A DNA stretch of 64,000 bases from positions 496,001-560,000 of the forward strand of contig NC_021678.1 of NCBI RefSeq assembly GCF_000247815.1. The letters are read 5' to 3'. The translations under genes and the position numbers were made by a program. Shown one piece after another: positions 41,883-53,752 of the stretch. Position 1 is the stretch's first letter, and every line of letters begins with the position of its first letter. The notes below the pieces were generated by a model, which was given only the letters and a program-made list of their open reading frames with translations, was not told where the DNA came from and made no database searches. The stretch comes from Ficedula albicollis (lineage: Eukaryota; Chordata; Aves; Passeriformes; Muscicapidae).

Positions 41883-42017
41883 TGCAGACATGATGAGCTC
41901 TCCACCCAGATTCTGGATTTCTGCTTTCACCTGGCTGCAGATCTTGAGCTGATGGGAGTACAGCTTGATCTGTTCTAGGTAAGCCAGTAAATCCTGTTTG
42001 CACGACTGGTCTGGGCA
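41883..42017 (-). CDS. CTNNA3: CTNNA3 (alpha-T-catenin) penultimate coding exon
   Basis: A 135-nt phase-0 exon of 45 residues, flanked on the minus strand by the acceptor CTTGTTCTTCTCAG and the donor GCA|GTAAGT. It encodes CPDQSCKQDLLAYLEQIKLY, then SHQLKICSQVKAEIQNLGGE and LIMSA. It aligns without gaps to alpha-E-catenin residues 767-811 (CPDSACKQDLLAYLQRIALY onward). This segment carries the main actin-facing helix of the actin-binding domain. The equivalents of L785, I792 and V796, whose mutation in alpha-E weakens F-actin binding, are all unchanged here (Leu in IKLY, Ile in LKIC, Val in CSQV). There is no frameshift or stop, and the reading frame continues directly into the terminal exon. 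Confidence 0.96.
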
Positions 42018-45000
42018 CTGAGAAGAACAAGAAAAAAAAGCATTTCAGTCACTGCTGATTCCCAAGGATGTCTCAGGAATCACACCAGAACTTCACTGAG
42101 GAGTGTCCCAGTTGCACACTGCTGCAGCCTTGCTTTTCACTGCAATTGTATCAGGCTGCAAGGTCCATTCCTCTTGGGAAGCTTTTTAATGCTACAGTTG
42201 GAAGGGCAGATTAAACCTCAAATTCCCCATGTGCACTGTGTATTTAACATTGCTGTGCCTGCCTTAGCACTATTTCTGAACACAACCCTCAGTCTATGGA
42301 GCAGCAATTACTTCAATTCCTAAGAAAATACCTCCACTGACAGTGATGAGGGCATTCCAAACAGATCTCATGGGCAATGCAGCCATACATGCAGAGACAT
42401 GGTAACATCTGTAGGTTATGTTCTACCTTGTAAGATGATCTGTGGGGTTTTTTGGTGTTCCATCCAGAGTGTACTGAACTCCATCTGCAGATCTTCTCTA
42501 GCAGTGGGAACAGCACAATTACAATGTCTTGTGGAAAACTCGCTGATTTCAGTATTTTTAACAATACAGATTTCTATTCTAGAAATAAAAATACGATAGT
42601 TCTATCCTAATTTTCCCCAAAATGGAGTACTTGGAGCAATGTTGCTCTGTGGGTACCAGGCCAGCATGAAAGGCTGGGTATGAATTTGTCCTAAGGCTGA
42701 TTTTCATTGCTGTGGCAGAATAAAGGGATTGTAAGGGGAAGGGTGAGCCCCTGTTGGGCAGGAGATCCCTGCAGGTTTGCAGCCATGGTTTTGGCCAGGG
42801 TGTGGTCCTTACTGATAAACACAGCCCCTCCTTTTGACAGGAAACCCTGCTCAGCTTTGCATGCTGAAAAAGCAAAGGTAAATCCCCACCAACTGCACAC
42901 TGGCAACAATCACCTGTGGCTTTGCTGAACTCTGGTCAGTGCATTTAAACCCAAACCAGAGCCAGAAAAAGCACCAATTCTACTGAGCTCCAGAAAGATT
43001 TCAGCTCCTAGCTCTGCTGAAGCAACAGTGCATGTTCAGAGGGCTGCTGTGACAATGCTGTTCTTCATGGCTGTGCAATGATGCTTGCTTAGGCAAGTTC
43101 ATGCCTTAGACTTAGCAAAAGGGAACAGCAAACAAGGAAAGTCAGTGTGCAATTTTAAATTCATTATTATGACTTTACATCAGTGCTTACCTCGTGTTCT
43201 GCTACATCCATTATTGCTTCTGTAGCTGGGCATAGTTTACAACACAACCAGAACACTTCCCTGACATGTTCTCTTTCAAGTGTGATGTTTTCAAAATGCT
43301 AGCACATTATGGAAAACTGCCCTAAAATAAATCTCTATTTCTTTCTTAGTAAGCACTGCTTTAAGGACTGCACGAATCAGTATTTATATAATGGTATGTC
43401 AGTGTTTACAAAGCTGGAAAACTGTTTATTTAATTTACAAAAAAAATTATACTTCCAGTAAAAAACAACGCGCTCCCTTAGAGCATCAGAACTCATAATA
43501 CCAAGGTGGTGTGTATTCCTGGAATGAGATTCTTCCTTCTCCACTTTTTCCTTTCCTTAGTTACACTTGGATTTTTTATCCCTTGGCCTTATCCTTTCAG
43601 CCAGAAAAAATCAAGGTGTACTGGGTGTCACTTGGAGCAGTGACAGTAGCACTTAGAAAAGTTCAGAGGCAAGAATGATTGTTCTGTAATACTGTTTTAT
43701 ATAAGAATAGTGTCAGGCTAGTCACAGGTACTGTGTCCCTTACACAGCATTACATTTTGGGAATGATACACAGCCAAGGCCAGCAAACTGCACTCAGGAA
43801 CAAGACCTTGAGGCTCTCTGCAAACACTTTCAGTGCCAGAAGCACTCAAAGAAGCCAGTGCAGGGATTGGATAAGGAAATTCTCCTGCAGTGTAAAGTCT
43901 GTGGCACATGCACAGCTTCGCTAGCCAAGCAGCTGCAGTGCATCCTTCCCTCCATGGGCCACACCGAGAGGAAGGCTGGAGTCAATCCTGGTATTCCTCA
44001 GTTACAAATCCTGGGGCCCCCAAAAAGTGAATCCCAGGAGTGCAAAACAAAGGTCATGGTTTTTAACACCGGCTTGTTCAGCTGCAGAAATCTGTGTTAC
44101 AGAATGGTTACATTAAAATTTTACATAGGTAAAAGAAGTTACTGGACAAAGGAATGGAAAAATATCAAGGACTCTGTGACATGTCAGGTGTATCAGGAAT
44201 GTGTTTGGTTATGTAAATTCTGGCATGGCTGCTGGAGGCTGGGAGCACCAAGGCAGTAATAATGGATTTATAATGCACTTGTGATTCACGTGCACAGGTT
44301 GCTGTTGATGCTGTAGCTGTGACCATTTCCACCCTTGTTAATCTGAGCCATCCCAGAAGTGCTTGTGAGTGTGGCCTGAAATACTGCTAATTGTACCTCA
44401 CTGTATCCCTTCCCTTCAAACACAGCAACAGGGAGCTATAAAAATTATTCAAATCCTTTTTTTCCCTCTACTAGAAGTTCGACATAATTTAGTTGTTTGT
44501 AAAAGGCAACATGTGAAATACTCCACTAAGAAGTGTCAATGCTGCTCAGGAAGGCACTTACTGGCACTCATGTTCTACTCTGGGCACCAAATTCCTGAGG
44601 GGCTTATCCAGTTTGGCCCAAATTCAGAGAACAGTTATTTGGTAGCCCAGAGGAATGTAAAGTTTATTTTATTTTAAGATCCCAGGAGTGCAGGGCATAG
44701 AAAACCGGGCAAATTAACAGCTGAGAAAAGGAATTTGAAAATACCTTTGAGATACAAAAAAAACACCACAATGAGAAAAGAGCTTTCTAAGTTAAAGGAT
44801 AACTTTGCACAGCCAAAAAAGGTCACAGAAGTTAAAAGATCTGTAGACAAGCAAGATTATCTGAAATAGGAGGACTAAAGCAAGATTCTCTTTTTTACTG
44901 AGTTTGACACCTATCTAGTAATACTTGCAATCATGTTCACCAATACTGGAAGGGCTGCCTTGGTTCATCTTTTGATTTGCATTTGAGTTTTTCTGGTTTT

Positions 45001-46003
45001 AATGCATATAATGTAATGTAAAAAGTGCATCTAAAGCCAAGCAACACCTGTAAGTAAGGAGTGTCCTTCAGATGCACAGAACAAATCCCAGGGGGGCTCC
45101 TGGGTGTGCAAGCTCTGGGCCAGGACAAAGGCAAAGAGCTGGAGTGAATTCAGTGAAAGGGTTGCAATAACCTGAATGATGGCACATTTCCCAGCAGCTC
45201 TGAGGGGACACACAAATTATCACCATTACTGGTTCATGAACACTTGTTCCTCACACTGACTTGTTCATAGTTCTAGTCTGGAGTTGCTGTAGTAATACAG
45301 CTGAAATCTTTCCTAAAAGAAATATTTCAGTAAGAGTGGATTCCCTGTCCTAAAACCAGCAAGAATTTATGACTCTTACTCATCTTTGGCTTTGTTATCT
45401 CATCATTGTCTGCCATGTATCAGTGACAGCTTTGAATTTTAATCTGTAATAGATAAAATCTTGAGAACAGCTGTTGTCCAGTACTGGAAGAATGTGTGTC
45501 AAGATCAGGACTGGAAATCCAGACATTTTACCAGTTTTTTCCACAAATCTGATCACAACTGTATAGACACAAAAGAGAAATTAAATTCTTCGTTATCTGG
45601 AATTGAGGGAGACACATGACAACCTCCAACAGACTGGTGCTGCTTCCTAGACAGTGGCAAAGCAAGCACTGAGTGTGACAACAAAGAGTGAAGGAAGGTG
45701 ACCCAGACTGGCCAAAGCCTCCACAGCAGTGCCATGGAGTGTGTGCCAATGTGGGGACTCACCTGCAGGGGCTGACTGTCCAGGGACAGGCTGGGCATGG
45801 GGCAGCACGGGCTGGGGAACTGTGCTGGCCATCCTCTTCAGCTCTGCTCCCAGCCCTCTCTCCCAGCATCAATATTAGTACTACTGCTACTATTCTATTT
45901 TAAATTATTAAACTTTTTATAATAACCCATGAGGTTTCCTTTTTTTTCCCGTTCCAGGAGTAGGTGACTGAGCAGCTGCATTATACTCAGTTGCCAGCTG
46001 GGG

Positions 46004-46405
46004 TTAAACCAGGACAGCTTTTTATACAACTGTTTATACACTAACATATACTTTAATATGTGGGTCATAATAATAATTATTATAGATATACATATTCATA
46101 TTAAACCAGGACAACAGCTTTTTATACAACTGTTTATACACTAACATATACTTTAATATGGTTGATAATAGTAATAATTACCAGGACAACAGCTTTTTAT
46201 ACAACTGTTTATGCACTAACATATACTTTAATGTGGTTGATAATAGTAATAATAACATAGACTTTAATATGTGGGTCATAATAATAATTATTATAGATAT
46301 ACATATTCATATTAAACCAGGACAACAGCTTTTTATACAACTATTTATACTAGCATGTACCTGAATATGTTGTGGATAATAATAACAATAATTATATATA
46401 TAAGA
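46004..46405. repeat. AT-rich nested tandem repeat
   Basis: Blocks of TTTTTATACAACTGTTTATA and CACTAACATATACTTTAATATG followed by AATAATAATTATTATAGATA and ATTAAACCAGGACA recur three to four times between about 46004 and 46350 with internal deletions. The array grades into (AATAAT) and (TATA) simple sequence. Copies are nearly identical over shared blocks, indicating recent slippage or unequal exchange. Confidence 0.9.
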
Positions 46406-46666
46406 GCAGCCATGACTATGTATTATACATGTGCATAGGTACTGTATGTGTAAAATGTTGCACTCCTAGCTTTAAGGAAGCTCACAAACACTCTTACACA
46501 TGTACAAATGCAGGTGCAGATGGATGTGTGCACCCAGGTGTGTGATGATGCACACATCCCTCTCAGGGTGTGCAGGAACAGACCATGGAGGCTCAGATGT
46601 GTGTGCCCAGTGTCCCAGAAGTGCTCTGAGTGTCCCGGGCAGGGGTGCAGGGAGCTGGCAGGTGCC

Positions 46667-47092
46667 AGGGTGTGTGTGTGTGTGAGTGGTGAGCAGGGCA
46701 GGGCTCTGTGCCCACCTGCTCAGGTGTGTGTGTGTGTGTGTGTGAGTGGTGAGCAGGGCAGGGCTCTGTGCTCACCTGCTCAGGTGTGTGTGTGTGTGTG
46801 AGTGGTGAGCAGGGCAGGGCTCTGTGCCCACCTGCTCAGGTGTGTGTGTGTGTGTGAGTGGTGAGCAGGGCAGGGCTCTGTGCCCACCTGCTCAGGTGTG
46901 TGTGTGTGTGTGAGTGGTGAGCAGGGCAGGGCTCTGTGCCCACCTGCTCAGGTGTGTGTGTGTGTGTGAGTGGTGAGCAGGGCAGGGCTCTGTGCCCACC
47001 TGCTCAGGTGTGTGTGTGTGTGTGAGTGGTGAGCAGGGCAGGGCTCTGTGCCCACCTGCGGTGAGCAGGGCAGGGCTTGGGGTGAGCGGGGC
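46667..47092. repeat. 56-60-bp GT-rich minisatellite (family 1)
   Basis: Units consist of (GT)n, then GAGTGGTGAGCAGGGCAGGG, then CTCTGTGCCCACCTGCTCAG. The block GC(C/T)CACCTGCTCAG occurs at 46710, 46770, 46826, 46882, 46938 and 46994, with a diverged seventh at 47050. On the minus strand this is CTGAGCAG|GTGGGC, or GTGAGC at 46770, a near copy of the CTNNA3 exon-donor junction at 47527. The spacing is 60 then 56 bp. Confidence 0.95.
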
Positions 47093-47534
47093 AGGGTCCC
47101 CAGCACTCCTGTGCTCACCTGCTCAGGTGTGTGTGTGTGTTTGTGTGGGGTGAGCGGGGCAGGGTCCCCAGCACTCCTGTGCTCACCTGCTCAGGTGTGT
47201 GTGTGTGTTTGTGTGGGGTGAGCGGGGCAGGGTCCCCAGCACTCCTGTGCTCACCTGCTCAGGTGTGTGTGTGTGTTTGTGTGGGGTGAGCGGGGCAGGG
47301 TCCCCAGCACTCCTGTGCTCACCTGCTCAGGTGTGTGTGTGTGTTTGTGTGGGGTGAGCGGGGCAGGGTCCCCAGCACTCCTGTGCTCACCTGCTCAGGT
47401 GTGTGTGTGTGTTTGTGTGGGGTGAGCGGGGCAGGGTCCCCAGCACTCCTGTGCTCACCTGCTCAGGTGTGTGTGTGTGTTTGTGTGGGGTGAGCGGGGC
47501 AGGGTCCCCAGCACTCCTGTGCTCACCTGCTCAG
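47093..47534. repeat. 68-bp minisatellite carrying the CTNNA3 splice donor (family 2)
   Basis: Units of exactly 68 bp read GTGTGTGTGTGTTTGTGTGG, GGTGAGCGGGGCAGGGTCCC, CAGCACTCCTGT and GCTCACCTGCTCAG. The last block, on the minus strand CTGAGCAG|GTGAGC, begins at 47113, 47181, 47249, 47317, 47385, 47453 and finally 47521, which is the real exon end and donor. The array therefore shares 8 exonic nt and the first 60 intronic nt with the true junction. It appears to have grown by duplication of that boundary. Confidence 0.96.
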
Positions 47535-47632
47535 CAATGAGCCGTGCCAGCACGTCCATGCGTGAGCCCGACTCCGAGATCATCTTGGCAGCATTGATGA
47601 CATCACATGTGTGCTTCAGTGGGCCTCTCCCC
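47527..47632 (-). CDS. CTNNA3: CTNNA3 (alpha-T-catenin) antepenultimate coding exon
   Basis: A 106-nt exon, acceptor TTTTTCTGCAG at 47633 and donor CAG|GTGAGC at 47526. Its first G completes a codon split with the upstream exon. The remaining 35 codons give GRGPLKHTCDVINAAKMISE then SGSRMDVLARLIAEQ. This matches the alpha-E-catenin segment GKGPLKNTSDVISAAKKIAE followed by AGSRMDKLGRTIADH, in the actin-binding helical bundle. Alpha-catenins have an Arg codon before this Gly, which fits the split codon. The 3' end of the exon is the founder of the adjoining minisatellite. If the donor is missed, the frame continues 23 codons and meets TGA at 47455-47457, inside the next donor copy. Confidence 0.95.
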
Positions 47633-47928
47633 CTGCAGAAAAACACACTCACCATCAGCCACAGCCTGCAAACCAGCTGCACAACAACCCCACTCAACAA
47701 AGGGACTAATCCATACACAAGTGACAGGAATTCAACCCCCCAGCTGTTCTCATGTCCCACCAATTTGTACTGTTTGCCATCAACGGGATGCACAAGTACA
47801 CAAAGATGTCACGTTCTTCATACTCACAGTACCACCCACACCAAATCCTGATTCTGAGAAATTTCTTGGGCAGTTTGCTATTCCCAGGATTATATAATGT
47901 TATTACAAAAGCAAGGCCTTATAAAACA

Positions 47929-48214
47929 TGGTTTAGGCCCTGCTACTCTAGCTAAGCTAGCAGCCAGCAACTCCCCATGTGAAAAAGTCTTAATATGCAC
48001 ACTAACCAAAAATAGAGAGGTTTGATGGATATGCAAAATGCCATTTACCCACCAATGAACTGAGTGTCAGTGCACTGTTATCCAGTTAGATCTAACACAG
48101 TGCCTTCTGATACTTGCTATAAATATGAGCTATGGGAATAAAGAATTGGCTTTTTCTGCATGAAGAAATGGAGTCCTGTCTGCTTATTACTGCAACCATC
48201 CAGAGCCTCTGACA
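47929..48214 (+). mobile_element. Candidate solo LTR (retroviral-like)
   Basis: The segment opens with TGGTTTAGGCCC and contains TATAAAT at 48118-48124 followed 13 bp later by AATAAA at 48137-48142. It then has a T-rich and GTCCTGTC-containing tail ending near CCTCTGACA. A close TATA box and poly(A) signal followed by a short R-U5-like tail is typical of compact ERVL-type LTRs. I could not find a target-site duplication or a second LTR, so the ends are guesses. Confidence 0.35.
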
Positions 48215-50362
48215 TAAGGCACAGGCTTAGCTGCCTTAGGGTACAGCATAATGAGCCATTAGTCCCAGTTCATGATGTTAGGAAATTCTGAGTACTCTGA
48301 AAAGAACACTTGGGAAGGTACACCAGATCTGCTGAATCACTGGCCAAATGGAAGATCGAGAGAAAAACTAAAAACCCAAACCAGGATGCTAGTTCAAGTG
48401 CAAACACTGAGTCTGGACACAAAGACAGAGTCCCTGTAGCATTTCTGTACAAAGCCAGAGGGGCTGTTGGAGCAGTCAGCCTGAACAGCAGACAGCACAC
48501 CCAGGTACACACAGGCAGTAAACACCCTGCACAGAACCCCCTGTTCTGGTGAGACTGCAGCTCTGTGAGGGGCTCCAGAAGGAAGCTGTGCACAAAGCAC
48601 GATTCCATGCCACAAACACAAGGAGAGGCTGAAGGGGTTACAGCCACAGCAGTGTGCACATCTGGAGGGGGCACAGCAGGAGTGGTGAGCAGGAGAGGCT
48701 GTGGGACACTCCAGGGCTGTGCTGGCTGAGACTGGGAGCTCACCTGGGGCAGCAGGCTCAGGGAGGGCAGGGCAGAGCAGCCCTGCCAATGGACAGACTC
48801 TCACAGGGCTCTCACAGGCACTCCCACCATTTTATTGACTCAAATTCAATAAAGGAGTTCCATGGGTTTGGTGAATAACTACCAGGTTCAATGCATGCTG
48901 CCTTCTAATGGAACCAGTCCAGCTGTGCACTTGGTGAATTCCCACTTCTCCTGATTTAGCACAGAATCAGCAGATTCAGAATGCCACTAACTCCCATTAA
49001 CTCCCTGAATCCAGATGTTAGAGACACATAAAATCTATTAAATCATCCAGGTTGTTTTTCCCAGCCACTGCACAGCTTCCTACCAGTTTTATATGCACTT
49101 GCATTTTTTTCTGGCAAGTTTGAAGTATGAAAAACCACTCTGCTTGAAAGGCAATGTTTTCCTGAGCTATCCATCTCACTCTCTGGAACGCTTTTCCAAG
49201 TATTTAGGTGTTTCTCTGTATCACTTTAACAGCATCCCTTTCCTCCTACAGACCTGCTTCCTGATCCTCCTCCACCACATGCTGAAGCATCCCAAATTAT
49301 GGTGAATAGTGCAGATCTGCACACAACAGCTCATGCATTAACCCCTCTTAAAGAAACAAATATGAAAAACCTTCCCACCAAGTGCCATATCCCGGTCAAC
49401 AACATCACAAAATTTCTCTTTTGTGGAGTTTTCCACCTCTTCCCCTGAAGAAATTCTGATTTCTGCTACAGAAACCGTGTAGTAATTTTAATTTTTTTTT
49501 TCAAGTCAGTTTTAATCTTACTGTTTTTTCCCTGCTTCCAGTCTCTAAAGCCAATCTTCACCTTACACACTCAGTTTACTGAAGTTCATCCCCAGTGATT
49601 TCACTGAGTTCATAACCTACAACAGCAGACTCTGGATTCATTGCATGGAAGATCTAATACATCCATTTTCCACACACCTCACTATTTCCAAGCATAAAGC
49701 CTTACACGTTGAACAAGCTGATAACACATTCAAGGTGATGAAAAAGACAAGACATGAAGTACTTTATTTACAAGCAATTGTAGCTCCCCAAGGTAGTAAT
49801 GGATTGTTACTAGAGCTCAAATCAACTGCTCTATCCAACAACAAAAATAGGAATAGGCCCTAAATAATATATAGAGAGACATCCAGCTTAGTCTAACAAG
49901 AGAGAAAATGGATTATGTACAAAGAAAGCAGTCTGGAGTATCTCCACAAAGATACAGGGGAAGAGCCCCACAACTTCACCTCAGTATTTCTTGAAAGGTA
50001 CAATGACAGGAGGAAAGAAGTTTGGCTGTGACCAGGGGTCAGAGGTAATTGTGAAAGAGAGCCTGGAGCCTCTCAAACCTCACTGCTCTTGCTCCAAGCC
50101 AGGACGAACTGAGAGCAACTCCATCCCTGTCTGCCTGACCCTAACCCCAGGGATCAGCAGGCACCAGCATGGGGCATTATTGGCTGCTCTCCACACTGAA
50201 ATGTCACTGTGAAAAGCAGTCACACTCTTAATTCTGACAGTAAAGGAACCTTCTACTTCAGCTCCAAAACCTCTTTGCCATCTCCTTTTCCAGGAGGAGG
50301 AACTCCTCTGTCTGCAGGCAAAGCTGGTGGCTCCCCCCAGCAAATGCTCCCCAGGTGCCCTG

Positions 50363-50380
50363 CAGCAGCAGCAGCAGCAG
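50363..50380. repeat. Short (CAG)6 microsatellite
   Basis: Six CAG triplets sit in a GC-rich patch (50300-50800). Open frames on both strands over this patch have no family resemblance. Confidence 0.85.
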
Positions 50381-53300
50381 CCAGAGGCAGCAGCATGGGC
50401 AGGGCTGAGGAGCTCCCAGCCCCCAGCCCAGCACAGACACGTCTCACAGCACCACAGTGAGAGCTGGGCTGCACCATCAGCTCCAGCCACAGCCCCCCTG
50501 GTCACAGCCTCTCCCCAGCCCTGAGCCCAGGCTCTGCCCATGCTGCCTTCAGGCTGCTCTGAGCCCAGCAGGTCCTGCCAGCTCCCCCTGACTGCAGCTC
50601 TGCCAGGGGCACTGCAGAGGAGGCACAGCTACAAACCTGTCCTGACCCAGCCACGTATCTCAAGCTGCTCAAACCTGAGCTCAGCAGAGGACCAGGTCTG
50701 GCAATGCTGCCCAGAGCCAGTCCCCCTGAGCAGCCCCAGCCTGGACCGGCTGGGAGGGCTGGCAAGGGCTCCCCGGAGGTGGGAGTGGGCTGGGTCATTT
50801 CCTGAGGGGAGGAAGGTCAGAGATCCCATCCAGTGACCAAAGTGCTTCTTCAGGTACACGTCTGTCCTGGGGGAAGTGCATTACTTACATTGCTGTGCAA
50901 TGTGTAAGATACAGCCACAGAAAGATACTCCTACAATTAGTCATTTTATAGACACTGCTGTGGTTAGTTAATTCAGGTGTCACACATTCCAAGGCACTAT
51001 CTGTACCTCCTGCAGCTCATCCCCAAACACTCCGTGTGCTTCTCCTTCCTGCTGCCTCCCACTGCTGCTCTGCAAAGCACTTCAGTACTGGCACGGTAGA
51101 AATCTGGATTCCAGGCTCACACTCTCATCTGAAGTTTGCTTTTTCTTTATTAACCTGTGGCTGTGTGCAGTGCTGGGAGCAGGATTCACACCTCGCTCAT
51201 TACAAAGACTCTAAACTTACTGAGTGAATTGCTTTTTCCTGCACATCACTTTGCCTGCCCCTCCCACCTCAGCAAGCAGTTTTAGATGAATTCTGTGAAG
51301 GGCCTGGTGTTCAAGGAGGAAGAATTATGCTTTTTAGAGTCATGGCTGTAAACAAAAATCCTTTTTATGACACCTGGCTGCACATCTCTATCAGTTCCAC
51401 CTACACAGACAGGAGGCAGCAGAGCTCCTCAGGAAATCCACAGGGAAGAGGTAATTGGAGATTGTACAGCTAGATCCCAGAGCTGATCCTGCCAGCTTCT
51501 TACAGCTGTAGACACAAGAGGAAGAAAGATTTTCTTCTCATGCATTTTCTGTCACCGTCTGGGTGTACCAGTTTGGAAATTACAAGAGAAGAACTCTTAA
51601 TGGTAGCAAAACTAAGTAACTGAATTAAGGCCAAACCCCCACTCGACATTTACAGGTGAAATGGCTGAAGCAGGTCCACTCCTTAACAAAATTAATGTAA
51701 CATTATTCCTTAACAAGAATAATGTAAATGAAAGTGTAGCCAGATGAGAAAAGGGCAGAGTGAAAAAACATTAAAAGGCATGAAGTAAACAACCATAAAC
51801 TCATTGTAATAAATAGAATTTTGGAGGTAGAAATACCTTTTGTGAGCAAAGGAATTTAAGACTTACAAAAATACCTGGATTCTATGGACCCAAGAATGGG
51901 ACAGTGGAGTTTCAGGCAATGTGAACACAGCATGTATGTGTCTGTCTATTCTGTAATTCTGGAAGTGAAAATGGGTTCAATACAGGAGTTTCTCTTCCTT
52001 CCCTCCTGCCCTGGTAACACATGGGGTCTGCATTTCCCTCCAGGAGCAGTAAGGAAGAGTAATCTGTGCTGGGCTGACACCTTTCTGGCTGTGCAGAAGC
52101 CAGCCCCACCCCCTGTGCCCTCCCAAACCTCCTGGCAGCAAGGCCAGCACAGCAGCTGCCCCGGCTGTCAGCTCCAAATGGTGTCTGCTGAGGGCAAAGA
52201 AATCCCATCCATTTGGAATCAAACAAACAAGAAGCACACAGAATATAACAGAGATGAGTAACAGCCCACATGATTCTTCAGGCACAAATACTGTCCAACT
52301 GATGGAAAACAAGATTTTATGGCTTCTGGGAAGATGGGAACCTGTAAATACAATGTCTCTTCAGGCAGGGTCTGAAACCTTCTCTGGTTGTGTTTTCAGG
52401 ATCTGCCTCAACATACATAGAAAATAGATGAAGCCATTGCTAAGGAGATGCCAAACATGGAAGAGCACACTCCAAGAGGGACTGGTCATCAAAGGCCTCT
52501 GCCACAGAGGAAGGCACAACAGAAGCAACCTGGTTTCTCTGGGATCTGCCTCAGTGCTGGACCTGCCCAGTTCTTTATTCATGGCTTGAATAGAGAGAAT
52601 GCTTAACAAACTTACATTTGATACTGATGTGGAAGAAGAAGGAACTAGGCTAGGAGGCCAGATTTGGAATTAAGAATTGCCTGAGATAAGCAGGAAGAAA
52701 AAGCAGATGCAATGAAAAAAAAGATACATGTCCTCAGGGAAGAAAATCAAAGACAGAGATACACCTGGAGTCAGTCCCTACACAACAGGAGAGTGAGAAG
52801 CACTCTGAGTTTTAGTGGCTCACAAATCCATCAGCAGTCAGCACTAGCATGCTGCAGAAGAGGAGGCAATGGGAAAGAATACAGAGGAGAAATAAACATT
52901 TCTGGTTTCTCTTACAAAGTCTGTGTAGGAGAATTCCTGGGAAGATGAAAGGCTTCGTTTAGGGAAGAGAAGCCTGAGTGCCAACAGAATGGATTAGGTT
53001 TGGGTTTGCTTCTAAGCTTCAGCTCATTCCAGTGGAATAGGCACAGTGGTGGCACTCACACAGAGCAAGGCCCAGCAGCAGTGACATCCTGCCATGCCAG
53101 GTCCTGTCCCACAGGCATCTGTCCTGCCCAAGTGGCCACCCTGCTCCTGGGAGATGTACTTCCACAGTCTCCCTTCCCCAAGGCAGAATGATAATGCAAC
53201 TCTGGCTAAAGAAATCGTGAAAATGAAGGCCAGTGCAAAAATCCATGGCATTAGTTAAAGGCTTTACACCTCTGCGGCAGTGAAATGGGAATTGAAAATT

Positions 53301-53620
53301 ACTGCTATTTACAGCAATTCTTTTAGATCAATACAATTTTCCATCAGTCCTATGATTCTTTCTCTTTCTGCTCTTCTATCTAGATACTCACTGTTGATCT
53401 CATATTGGCAGTTCTCTTATCTAGGTCATCTTTCTCTCCCCAAGTCCCCAGTGCTTTCACCAGCTCTACAAAATAAAGCCAGGCTCTTATTTAGAAGGCT
53501 TTGCTCTACAAGGGACCCAGTCATTTGTTTTTGTTGATCTTACTTGCTGTATTGTGCAACCCAAGACTAAAATACAGCTACCAAAAATTTTCTAAGCACT
53601 TTGCACAATACAGAAGCAGA

Positions 53621-53752
53621 TTTTTCAAAGACCTTCAGTGACTATCAGCTTCAATTCTGATGGCCATGTTCAAAATTCCCTGAATATTTTTCAAAGACCT
53701 TCAGTGACTATCAGCTTTAATTCTGATGGCCATGTCCAAAATTCCCTGAACC
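53621..53752. repeat. 66-bp direct duplication
   Basis: TTTTTCAAAGACCTTCAGTG at 53621 recurs at 53687. Copies differ at AGCTTCAATTC versus AGCTTTAATTC and CATGTTC versus CATGTCC. Confidence 0.94.

Larger units (their letters stand above)
42018..47526 (-). other. CTNNA3 penultimate intron
   Basis: A 5.5-kb intron with donor CAG|GTGAGC at 47526 and acceptor TTCTCAG|TGCCCA at 42018. It holds an AT-rich array (46004-46405) and, against the donor, a minisatellite made of donor copies. No other exon is recognised. Confidence 0.88.

Noticed and set aside
50080..50541. A Cys/Gly-rich frame in a GC-rich patch with (CAG)6
   Set aside because: Frames on both strands are open, no CpG-island promoter plus first exon could be assembled, and the sequence lies inside the CTNNA3 intron with no splice signals of its own.
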